This document shows, one piece after another, positions 1 to 5,904 of a DNA stretch of 9,847 nt (positions within the stretch are counted from its first letter, which is position 1; every line of letters starts with the position of its first letter). The translations under genes were made by a program, and so were the position numbers. The notes beneath the pieces were generated by a model, which was given only the letters and a program-made list of their open reading frames with translations, ran no database searches and was not told where the DNA came from. The DNA is from CAZPLZ01 sp964587525 (lineage in GTDB: Bacteria > Oederibacteriota > CAKKQC01). The stretch lies in NCBI GenBank assembly GCA_964587525.1, contig CAZPLZ010000124.1:1-9847 (forward strand). Direction: 5' to 3'.

Positions 1-84
1 TATATCGGAAGCGGCCCTTTCGCTTTGGGTTCATCACAGGTTTTTCCTTGACTGAAGGATAGGTGTTGTTAGACGCTGAACTGG
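1..84. other. Left edge of the window, no assignable gene
   Basis: All three forward frames are open from the window edge and close within 60 bases (stops at 49-51, 52-54 and 58-60). The tail of an upstream gene could therefore end here, but I cannot choose a frame or name a product. A TTGACT hexamer at 48-53 resembles a -35 box. The best -10 at the right distance (TAGACG, 70-75) is poor, so I do not call a promoter for the gene starting at 85. Confidence 0.3.
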
Positions 85-1665
85 ATGAAAACTTCCCGTT
101 GCATCATCCTTGTTTCGATGGCGTGCATGATCTGGGCTTTCTGGGGAGGCCTCATTGCAGCCAACCTCCATGTTGATCCTGATACTCTTCACCATTCTCA
201 TCTCCTTTTGAAATGTAAAACTTTCAGCGAGGCTATGTGGGCGAAGCGACAATATACCTTCACTTATATCTTGCAGTCACCATCGATATGGCTTGCCACC
301 CAAGCCGGAATATTTATTTGTTCCGATTGGAACCCTCTCGCGACGTACCGCATATTTACCTGGGTTGGAGCAGTGGTGACAACGATGCTCATATTTTATG
401 TTGCACGAAGTATGATTTCTTTCGGGTGGGCACTGATGATATCGTTTCTCGCGTTCATGGCACCTGGCTGTCTCCTACTGCTGGCCGATTGCGATGACAA
501 CATCTTTACAAATCCCTTCCGGCTGTGCGCGTTGCTGGCGCTTGGTGTATCCGCCGGGGTTATCGATAATCCATCGCCACTGGTGCGTCGGTTATGTAGT
601 CCAATCCTCGTTGGGGCGCTATTTGGATTAGCTTTGCTAGTCCATTTGCAATCGATAATCCTCCTGATCTACATACCGCTCGTTTATTTGTGGATGACTC
701 AGACACGCTCCTTCTCAGATCGATGCCGTTCGGCCATTGCGGCTTTGTCCGTGGCCATTGGTTTTTATGCTGTGTGTGTCGGTGTGGTCTTATGCGCGCA
801 ACCCTCGCCTCTGCCAGGTGAGCAGGTAAGAATGGCATTCGAGGAAATTACAGCTTCACGAAGTTGGGCCTTCGAAATGTTTACGCATCCACTGAAGCAC
901 GCGAATAACGTTGGGGTTGGTCTTTTGGCGTCCTTCGTCATGCTCCCAGCTTTGCTGCCTTCTCTCAAGGTGTGGTTGGTGAGTGCGTGGGTTTCGTTGA
1001 TTCTCATCTTGATTGGATACGTAATCCTTGCATTTAAAGCGGGCTTTAATCGAGTGGGACGCTTTTTTCTTTATGCGTTGGGTATTCAGGCAGCCCATGC
1101 CCTAATCTTCGAATCCATTAATCCCGAACGATGGGACTTCAGTATTATTTTGCTGAGTCTTTTAGCTGTGTGTGCCCTTGCAAAGGGCGCAGTAAACACG
1201 AAGATGCGGGCCGTTGTTTCTGCGCTATTCTGTGTCCAACTGCTCTGGTCAGGCATCCTGGTGTATCGCCTGGCTGTGGTTGCGCCCCAGCTGTTGGCAG
1301 ATTCGACAAAGCAGGCCCATGTTGATGCTTCATCGATGGGCATGGCATGGCATTGTTACGGTGCGCATCGTACACTCCGTTTGGCTGTCGATCGTTTCAA
1401 GGGTTTGTTGGTTACGCCGAAGACAATTGGGTTGGCTAAAGTTGGATTTGCTGATCAGTATTTTCAGTACAATTTTGAACAATGGCTTCTCACTTACCTG
1501 GCTCTCTACTGTCCCTCAGCGCGAGAGGTATTGCTGGACGGTGCGCAATCGAATGGAGGATATGCCTATTTCCTGGGGTATGGATTTCCGCTTCAACCGC
1601 TGAAGGCTCCATGTTTCGCTGTAGAGCACGAAGGGTTTGTGACCCTCTATCGATGTTCGGAGTGA
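85..1665 (+). CDS. Polytopic membrane protein, possibly GT-C-like glycosyltransferase
   Basis: I do not recognise this 526-residue protein as a named family. It is strongly hydrophobic, with roughly ten to twelve candidate membrane segments by eye (about residues 6-27, 88-107, 112-134, 147-160, 172-204, 216-237, 276-292, 296-317, 352-368 and 376-398). A soluble C-terminal tail covers about 405-526. An acidic loop after the fourth segment (DCDDN, 135-139) and an E-x-INPERWD stretch (343-351) recall loop motifs of GT-C membrane glycosyltransferases that use lipid-linked sugars. That link is inference. The ATG at 85 is chosen because a membrane segment follows at once and no in-frame start lies upstream; no clear Shine-Dalgarno is present. 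Base composition is near 50% G+C, well below the genes from 1956 on, which suggests different ancestry or transfer. The methyltransferase at 2805-3545 could belong to the same glycan or lipid pathway, but they are not in one operon. Confidence 0.6.
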   Translation: MKTSRCIILVSMACMIWAFWGGLIAANLHVDPDTLHHSHLLLKCKTFSEAMWAKRQYTFTYILQSPSIWLATQAGIFICSDWNPLATYRIFTWVGAVVTTMLIFYVARSMISFGWALMISFLAFMAPGCLLLLADCDDNIFTNPFRLCALLALGVSAGVIDNPSPLVRRLCSPILVGALFGLALLVHLQSIILLIYIPLVYLWMTQTRSFSDRCRSAIAALSVAIGFYAVCVGVVLCAQPSPLPGEQVRMAFEEITASRSWAFEMFTHPLKHANNVGVGLLASFVMLPALLPSLKVWLVSAWVSLILILIGYVILAFKAGFNRVGRFFLYALGIQAAHALIFESINPERWDFSIILLSLLAVCALAKGAVNTKMRAVVSALFCVQLLWSGILVYRLAVVAPQLLADSTKQAHVDASSMGMAWHCYGAHRTLRLAVDRFKGLLVTPKTIGLAKVGFADQYFQYNFEQWLLTYLALYCPSAREVLLDGAQSNGGYAYFLGYGFPLQPLKAPCFAVEHEGFVTLYRCSE

Positions 1666-1955
1666 ATAACGGGATATAGTAAATATCACTCTTGTCCACG
1701 ATAACTTCTGACGAAGGCAGGCACCTTGAACGCCATGACTTCGCTCTCAAGGCCTGACAATGAATCCGCCAACTAGACAGGCCAGGAGAACTAACAATCG
1801 AGGTGTTCGTATCCTCACGCGTTGCAATCATATCAACGATCAGCCAGCGACGGCTGCGACTGAACGTGACCAGTAGCTTGGAAGTGCGGTTCTAACTTTG
1901 GTGAACTGAGGGTAGGTCAAAAGTCGTCGGTCATAAAAACGGGTACAATCACCCC
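1666..1955. other. 290-bp gap, nothing recognised
   Basis: Reading both strands I see no tRNA, no convincing ORF and no strong terminator. A weak inverted repeat, GGCCTG (1751-1756) with CAGGCC (1778-1783), has a 21-nt loop and no U-run. Composition stays low, like the gene to its left, so the gap may be decayed DNA of the same origin. The last 15 bases hold a possible promoter for folP. Confidence 0.4.
1944..1949 (+). promoter_or_regulatory. Candidate -10 box for folP, leaderless
   Basis: TACAAT matches the sigma-70 -10 consensus at five of six positions and ends six bases before the folP ATG. Transcription from it would start at or next to the start codon. There is no Shine-Dalgarno in the same interval, which fits a leaderless mRNA. 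No good -35 hexamer sits at 16-18 bp, so the call is tentative. Confidence 0.35.
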
Positions 1956-2792
1956 ATGATCTGGCGCGTGCGCAATCGTGAAATCGAAATCGGGAAGCGC
2001 ACGCTCCTGATGGGCATCCTCAACGTCACCCCGGATTCCTTCTCTGACGGTGGTCAATTTCTTACACTTGATGCGGCCATCGCACACGGCAAACGCATGC
2101 TGGAAGAGGGCGCGGACATCCTGGATGTGGGCGGGGAGTCCACCCGGCCTGGCTCGATACGGGTCCCGGTCGAAGAAGAACTAAAGCGGGTCGTGCCGGT
2201 GATCGCCCGGCTGTCTCAGGAGACGGGCGCCCTCGTGTCGGTGGATACCACCAAGGCCCGGGTGGCGGAGGAGGCTATCGCAGCCGGCGCCGCAATGATC
2301 AACGACATCTCTGCTATGCGGTTCGATGCGCGCATGGCTCCTCTGGCGGCGAGAACTGGTGTGGGACTCGTGCTCATGCATATGCAGGGCAATCCTCTCA
2401 CTATGCAGCGCAATCCCCAGTACACGGATCTCATTGGCGAAATCATGACGTTCCTCAGGGAACGCGGGCAGGCGGCGTTGATCGCAGGTGTGCCAGACGA
2501 GGCGCTGGTCTTCGACCCGGGGATCGGGTTTGGCAAGACCGACGAGCACAATCTGGAAATCTTGCGGCGCCTTACAGACTTGGCCGCGCTGGGCCGCCCG
2601 GTCCTGGTAGGCCCTTCGCGGAAATCCTTTATCGGAAAAGCGCTGGGTGGCCTGCCGGTTTCTGAACGCCTCGAGGGTACCGCCGCCGCGGTGGCTCTGG
2701 CGGTTGCGGGCGGTGCCGCCATTGTGCGGGTACATGACGTGAAAGAAATTTCCCGCGTTGCACGTTTGGCCGACGCAATCGTCCGCGGATGA
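1956..2792 (+). CDS. folP: Dihydropteroate synthase
   Basis: FolP condenses 6-hydroxymethyl-7,8-dihydropterin diphosphate with p-aminobenzoate to give 7,8-dihydropteroate in cytoplasmic folate synthesis; it is the sulfonamide target. The 278-residue protein has the TIM-barrel signatures in order. These are GILNVTPDSFSDGG (about 20-33, pterin/diphosphate loop), DVGGESTRPGS (about 58-68), VSVDTTK and MINDISA (about 94-120), LMHMQGNP (about 140-147), DPGIGFGKT (about 187-195), VGPSRKSFIG (about 218-227, with the catalytic-site Lys and Ser) and a final RVHDV. Length is normal. The ATG at 1956 is right because the family begins immediately before the first strand, yet it has no visible Shine-Dalgarno. 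In several phyla folP lies just upstream of cdaA on the same strand. Here a gene on the other strand lies between them, so folP is probably its own transcription unit. Confidence 0.97.
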   Translation: MIWRVRNREIEIGKRTLLMGILNVTPDSFSDGGQFLTLDAAIAHGKRMLEEGADILDVGGESTRPGSIRVPVEEELKRVVPVIARLSQETGALVSVDTTKARVAEEAIAAGAAMINDISAMRFDARMAPLAARTGVGLVLMHMQGNPLTMQRNPQYTDLIGEIMTFLRERGQAALIAGVPDEALVFDPGIGFGKTDEHNLEILRRLTDLAALGRPVLVGPSRKSFIGKALGGLPVSERLEGTAAAVALAVAGGAAIVRVHDVKEISRVARLADAIVRG

Positions 2793-2804
2793 ATTGAAGC
2801 TGGG

Positions 2805-3545
2805 TCAGTCCCGCCGCGCTAGACAGCACAGTGACAAGCCGAATGGAAGGGGTGCGAACTTCAGCAGCCCCCACTCAGAGCAAAACGTGAGGCGAAAGGC
2901 GGCGTTCAGCCAGCGCGGTAAGTGAAGATTGAAATCGGAGGTTGTCCCTCGCTGGCGGGTGAGCCGGTCTCGCAACCAGCGCACGGGCACGATGAGCGGC
3001 AGGAGCAATCCGTTGAGGTACGTGATCCGCTGCGGGACCAGCCCTGCGTCGTGTAGCTTTTCGAGGAACTCCGCCCGGCGGTAGCGGCGTTTGTGATGCA
3101 AGCTCTCGTCATGCACGCTCCACAGCACGGGATGCGCAGGCGTGGTGAACAGCGAAGCCCCGCCAGGTTTCAGCACGCGTGCCACCTCCCGCATCATGCC
3201 GAGGTCATCCTCGATGTGCTCGATCACATCCAGACAGGTGACGAGGTCGAACCGCCCCGAGTCAAACGGGAGTCGATTGGCGTCGGTCTGCTGGACCACC
3301 TCGACGAGCCCGCGACTGTGGCAGTACTGGACCGCTGCCAGCGAGACGTCGCTGCCGGTCGTATTTCCGAACTGCTTGAGCGCTTGCAGGTTCGCGCCGG
3401 TCCCGCAGCCTATGTCCAGGATTTCCAGTGGACGGGTTTCTCCCAGCCAACGACGTAGAAGCCGCACCACGAGCCAGCGACGCCCGACGTACCACCAGTA
3501 GTCTGACTCGATGCGGTACATGAGATCATATTCGGCTGTTTCCAT
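2805..3545 (-). CDS. Class I SAM-dependent methyltransferase
   Basis: The predicted 246-residue enzyme has a Rossmann-fold methyltransferase domain of the UbiE/Methyltransf_11 type. Motif I is ILDIGCGTG (42-50, SAM-binding glycine loop), an acidic position follows in GSDVS (64-68), then DLVTCLDVIEHIEDD (100-114, motif II region) and VLKPGG (124-129, post-motif). The N-terminal YWWYVGRR (16-23) resembles methyltransferases often found near glycosyltransferase genes. The substrate is unknown; lipid, glycan or quinone are all possible. I start at the ATG complementary to 3543-3545, directly before METAEYD. The reading frame stays open to 3710, but the extra 55 residues have low similarity to the family and would run over the 5' end of cdaA. 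The stop lies 12 bp from the folP stop, with no terminator hairpin between. The gene diverges from cdaA across 55 bp. Confidence 0.88.
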   Translation of the reverse strand: METAEYDLMYRIESDYWWYVGRRWLVVRLLRRWLGETRPLEILDIGCGTGANLQALKQFGNTTGSDVSLAAVQYCHSRGLVEVVQQTDANRLPFDSGRFDLVTCLDVIEHIEDDLGMMREVARVLKPGGASLFTTPAHPVLWSVHDESLHHKRRYRRAEFLEKLHDAGLVPQRITYLNGLLLPLIVPVRWLRDRLTRQRGTTSDFNLHLPRWLNAAFRLTFCSEWGLLKFAPLPFGLSLCCLARRD

Positions 3546-3586
3546 TCTTTTCGTATTGTTACATGAAAAATGTGCAGGCGGAGGGT

Positions 3587-3592
3587 TATGAT
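3587..3592 (+). promoter_or_regulatory. Candidate -10 box for the cdaA operon
   Basis: TATGAT ends eight bases before the cdaA ATG, inside the 55-bp interval between two divergent genes, where a promoter for the operon has to lie unless it sits inside the methyltransferase gene. No convincing -35 hexamer is found at 16-18 bp. A purine-rich GGAGGG at 3580-3585 could serve as Shine-Dalgarno, but its 15-nt spacing to the ATG is long. If the -10 box is real, the mRNA would be almost leaderless and would exclude that GGAGGG. Confidence 0.25.
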
Positions 3593-3600
3593 ATGAGAAC

Positions 3601-4404
3601 ATGAACGAGAGCGCGGCGTCATCGATCATCTCCCGCTGGTGGATCCATGTGTTCGAGGGATTCGGCTGGCGCGACCTGTTGGACATCGCGCTGGTGGCTG
3701 TGATCGTCACCTATCTCCTGCGCGTTATGCGTGCCACCCGGGCCTTTCAGATGCTTCGCGGCTTAGGGCTCATCGTCCTCGCGGTCGTGGTGGCCCGGCT
3801 TCTTCAACTGTCCACCACCACCTGGCTCTTGCACAGCCTCCTGCTGCTGTGGGCGATCGCGCTCATCATTGTCCTGCAGCCGGAACTGAGAAAGCTCATC
3901 ACCATGTTGGGCGAGCAGACATTTCTGCGCACGTTGTTGCCGCCTTCGGCCAACGCCTATCATGAAATCGCGGAGGCTACGAGGCTGATGATCCGGCAGG
4001 GCTGGGGCGGCATCGTCGCCGTGGAGCGTGAAACGAGCTTGGCGGGGTTCGCGGAGTCCGGGACGAAATTGGCCGCGGATGTCAACGCTGAGCTGCTCGC
4101 TGGGATCTTTACCCCTGGGTCCCCGCTTCATGATGGCGCGGTGATCGTGCGGGGGGGACGAGTGTTTGCTGCCGGTTGCATGCTGCCGCTCTCGGAGTCA
4201 AAGGCTCAGGCACTCACGTTCGGGATGCGGCACCGCGCGGCGCTCGGGATTACCGAGGAGACGGATGCGTTGGTCATTGTGGTGTCCGAAGAGCAGAAAA
4301 AAGTTGCCCTCGCAAAGGATGGGCGGCTCACCCCTCCGCTGGATATCGAGACGCTGGAGCAACTGCTGAACCTGCACAGCCGGCAGCGTGGGGGCGCGGT
4401 CTGA
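3601..4404 (+). CDS. cdaA: Diadenylate cyclase CdaA (c-di-AMP synthase)
   Basis: CdaA joins two ATP to make the second messenger c-di-AMP, which in studied bacteria controls potassium and osmolyte transport and cell-wall balance. The 267-residue protein has the CdaA layout. Three membrane helices (about 25-44, 54-71, 76-93) are followed by a short linker and a cytosolic DAC (DisA_N) domain from about 115 to 250. The domain carries PGSPLHDGAVIV (172-183; DGA at 178-180, metal and ATP contact) and MRHRAALG (209-216; RHR at 210-212, nucleotide binding), both intact, so the enzyme should be active. The ATG at 3601 is the only usable start, since the ATGs at 3588 and 3593 run into stops at once. 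It is first in a tight + strand operon; cdaR starts 2 nt after its stop. Length is close to that of Bacillus CdaA. Confidence 0.95.
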   Translation: MNESAASSIISRWWIHVFEGFGWRDLLDIALVAVIVTYLLRVMRATRAFQMLRGLGLIVLAVVVARLLQLSTTTWLLHSLLLLWAIALIIVLQPELRKLITMLGEQTFLRTLLPPSANAYHEIAEATRLMIRQGWGGIVAVERETSLAGFAESGTKLAADVNAELLAGIFTPGSPLHDGAVIVRGGRVFAAGCMLPLSESKAQALTFGMRHRAALGITEETDALVIVVSEEQKKVALAKDGRLTPPLDIETLEQLLNLHSRQRGGAV

Positions 4405-4406
4405 CG

Positions 4407-4805
4407 ATGCGCTGGCGCCGGTTGCTGCTGGGGGACTGGCGGCTCAAGCTGCTGGGGATCGCCGTCGCGGTGGGGTTGTGGGTGTACGTGCGTAGTGAGC
4501 AGATGTTGCATCTGACCCTCGATATCCCTCTGGAGTTGCGCAACCCCCCGCAGACGCTGACGTTTGCCCGCAAGCCTTCCCGCACCGTCGAGGTGCGGCT
4601 TCTGGCCCACCGGGATTTGATCCCGCACCTCAAACCGAAAGCGGTGCGTGCGGTGGTGGATCTCTCCCGGGTGAAGGATCCTCACGCCCCCATCACGCTG
4701 AAGTCCAAACACATTCACCGTCCTGATGGCGTTAGGGTGTTGAGCATCTCGCCCCGTCAGCTTCAACTTGAATTGACTCAACGTTCTGTGCGGGGAGAGG
4801 ACTGA
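4407..4805 (+). CDS. cdaR: Short YbbR-domain protein, CdaA partner (CdaR-like)
   Basis: The 132-residue protein has one N-terminal membrane helix (about 14-28) after a basic start. About 100 extracytoplasmic residues follow, with the beta-rich pattern of one YbbR repeat: LDIPLELRNPP at 38-48, an RTVEVRLLAHRD stretch at 59-70, and a RAVVDLS strand at 81-87. In Firmicutes, CdaR binds CdaA in the membrane and modulates c-di-AMP output. The role here is inferred from the adjacent cdaA and the domain pattern. Bacillus CdaR carries four YbbR repeats; this protein holds only one, so it is a minimal form. Its ATG lies 2 nt after the cdaA stop and its own stop lies 2 nt before pdxJ, so translation is probably coupled across all three genes. 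A longer in-frame reading from 4176 overlaps cdaA and is not used. Confidence 0.82.
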   Translation: MRWRRLLLGDWRLKLLGIAVAVGLWVYVRSEQMLHLTLDIPLELRNPPQTLTFARKPSRTVEVRLLAHRDLIPHLKPKAVRAVVDLSRVKDPHAPITLKSKHIHRPDGVRVLSISPRQLQLELTQRSVRGED

Positions 4806-4807
4806 CC

Positions 4808-5530
4808 GTGCGGCTGTCGGTTAATATTGACCACATCGCGACGCTGCGCCAGGCCCGGCGTGGCCGCGATCCGGACCCCGTGGCTGCGGCGATCCTGGCC
4901 GAGCTTGCCGGGGCGCACGGCATCACGGTTCACCTTAGGGGTGACCGGCGGCACATCCAGGAGCGGGATCTTTTTATATTGAGGGAGTCTCTGCGCATTG
5001 CCTTAAACGTTGAGGTGGCCATGACCCCCGAGGCGCTCAAAGTCATGAAGGAGGTCAAGCCGGACCTGGTGACCCTCGTGCCGGAGCGCCCTGAGGAAGT
5101 GACCACGGAGGGGGGGGTGGATCTGGCTGCGCAGCGGGTGGATGTGGAGCAGTACATCGGGCTGTACCGCGATGCCGGGATCGAGACCTCGCTCTTCATT
5201 AATCCTGATCCTGAGACCGTCAAGCTGGCGGGCAAGCTGGCTCCCAGATTGGTGGAGCTGAACACGGCTGAGTACGCTAAAGGCGAGCCTGGCGAGGGCC
5301 AGGCGGTTGCGCTCAAGCGGGTGGTGGAGGCTGCCAAGACGGCAGCCCGACTCCGGCTGGAGGTGCACGCGGGGCACGACCTGAATTACCGAAACGCGAG
5401 CGTTCTGGCGGCCGCGGCGCGGGAGATCACGGAGGTGTCCATCGGGCACGCGATCGTGGCCCGGGCTGCTCTGGTTGGGATGGATCGAGCCGTCAAGGAC
5501 ATGCTCGCGTTGATCAAGGGGGAGGGGTGA
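4808..5530 (+). CDS. pdxJ: Pyridoxine 5'-phosphate synthase
   Basis: PdxJ closes the pyridine ring from 1-deoxy-xylulose 5-phosphate and 3-amino-2-oxopropyl phosphate, giving pyridoxine 5'-phosphate. This is the last ring-forming step of the DXP-dependent vitamin B6 route. The 240-residue protein shows the family motifs: VNIDHIATLRQAR (5-17), ITVHLRGDRRHIQERD (39-54, with His42 at the catalytic His position), ALNVEVAMT (65-73, Glu69), KPDLVTLVPERPEEVTTEGG (84-103), SLFINPD (128-134), ELNTAEYA (150-157), VHAGHDLNY (186-194) and the phosphate-binding SIGHAIVARA (211-220). All look intact and the length is normal. The GTG at 4808 is chosen because the conserved N-terminus begins there and it lies 2 nt after the cdaR stop. 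Presence of pdxJ implies the PdxA/PdxJ pathway rather than PdxS/PdxT in this organism. Confidence 0.97.
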   Translation: MRLSVNIDHIATLRQARRGRDPDPVAAAILAELAGAHGITVHLRGDRRHIQERDLFILRESLRIALNVEVAMTPEALKVMKEVKPDLVTLVPERPEEVTTEGGVDLAAQRVDVEQYIGLYRDAGIETSLFINPDPETVKLAGKLAPRLVELNTAEYAKGEPGEGQAVALKRVVEAAKTAARLRLEVHAGHDLNYRNASVLAAAAREITEVSIGHAIVARAALVGMDRAVKDMLALIKGEG

Positions 5531-5534
5531 ATCC

Positions 5535-5867
5535 ATGAAAAATATTTTGATCCTCATTGTGCTGGCTGGTCTGGCCTATGGCGTGTACCACTGGCTCGAA
5601 AGCTATTCGGGTGGAGCGGTCACCCGGGCCACGAAAGAAATTGCCGGCGGGCAACTTACACGGGGTCAGAAGGCGATCGAGCGTACCAGGAAGAAAATTG
5701 GGGAGGTCAATGTTGGAACCATTGTGGACGCGATTCGTAAGTTCCGGGAGCAGAACGGGCGCAACCCTGAGAGCCTTCAGGAACTTTATGAGGAGGAGTT
5801 CCTGTATGCGATCCCGCATGGGGTGAGCTACGATCCGTCCACCGGAGAGGTGACGGTCAGCCCGTGA
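5535..5867 (+). CDS. Small anchored protein with pseudopilin-like C-terminal part
   Basis: This 110-residue protein has a hydrophobic N-terminal helix (about 3-17) that could be a signal anchor or uncleaved signal peptide. A basic linker follows (about 30-55), then an acidic C-terminal part. From about 63 the pattern VDAIRKFREQNGRNPESLQEL, then an aromatic/Pro-Gly step and SYDPSTGEV, resembles the C-terminal half of type II secretion major pseudopilins (GspG), where a helix leads into a short loop-rich end. The N-terminus lacks the GFTLIE prepilin-peptidase site, so it is not an ordinary pseudopilin. Start at 5535 is supported by the strong GGGGAGGGG at 5519-5527. It sits 4 nt after pdxJ and 37 nt before alaS in the operon. 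No function can be assigned; the pseudopilin likeness is by eye and moderate. Confidence 0.7.
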   Translation: MKNILILIVLAGLAYGVYHWLESYSGGAVTRATKEIAGGQLTRGQKAIERTRKKIGEVNVGTIVDAIRKFREQNGRNPESLQELYEEEFLYAIPHGVSYDPSTGEVTVSP

Positions 5868-5904
5868 CCGCCCTCTCTTCTCCTGACCGATTCCGGAGAG
5901 AGTC

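Noticed and set aside
1490..1831. Minus-strand ORF across the end of the membrane gene and the gap
   Set aside because: Most of it is antisense to the membrane gene, it has no ribosome site, and its translation shows no family features.
2181..2735. 184-residue minus-strand ORF opposite folP
   Set aside because: It is fully antisense to a well-supported folP, rich in Arg/His/Pro as expected from a high-G+C shadow frame, and shows no family motif.
3546..3710. 55-residue N-terminal extension of the methyltransferase
   Set aside because: It would overlap the first 110 bases of cdaA. The family start fits METAEYD, and the extension has low complexity with no motif.
4206..4781. 191-residue minus-strand ORF opposite cdaA and cdaR
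   Set aside because: It spans two confirmed genes on the other strand and has shadow-like composition without recognisable domains.
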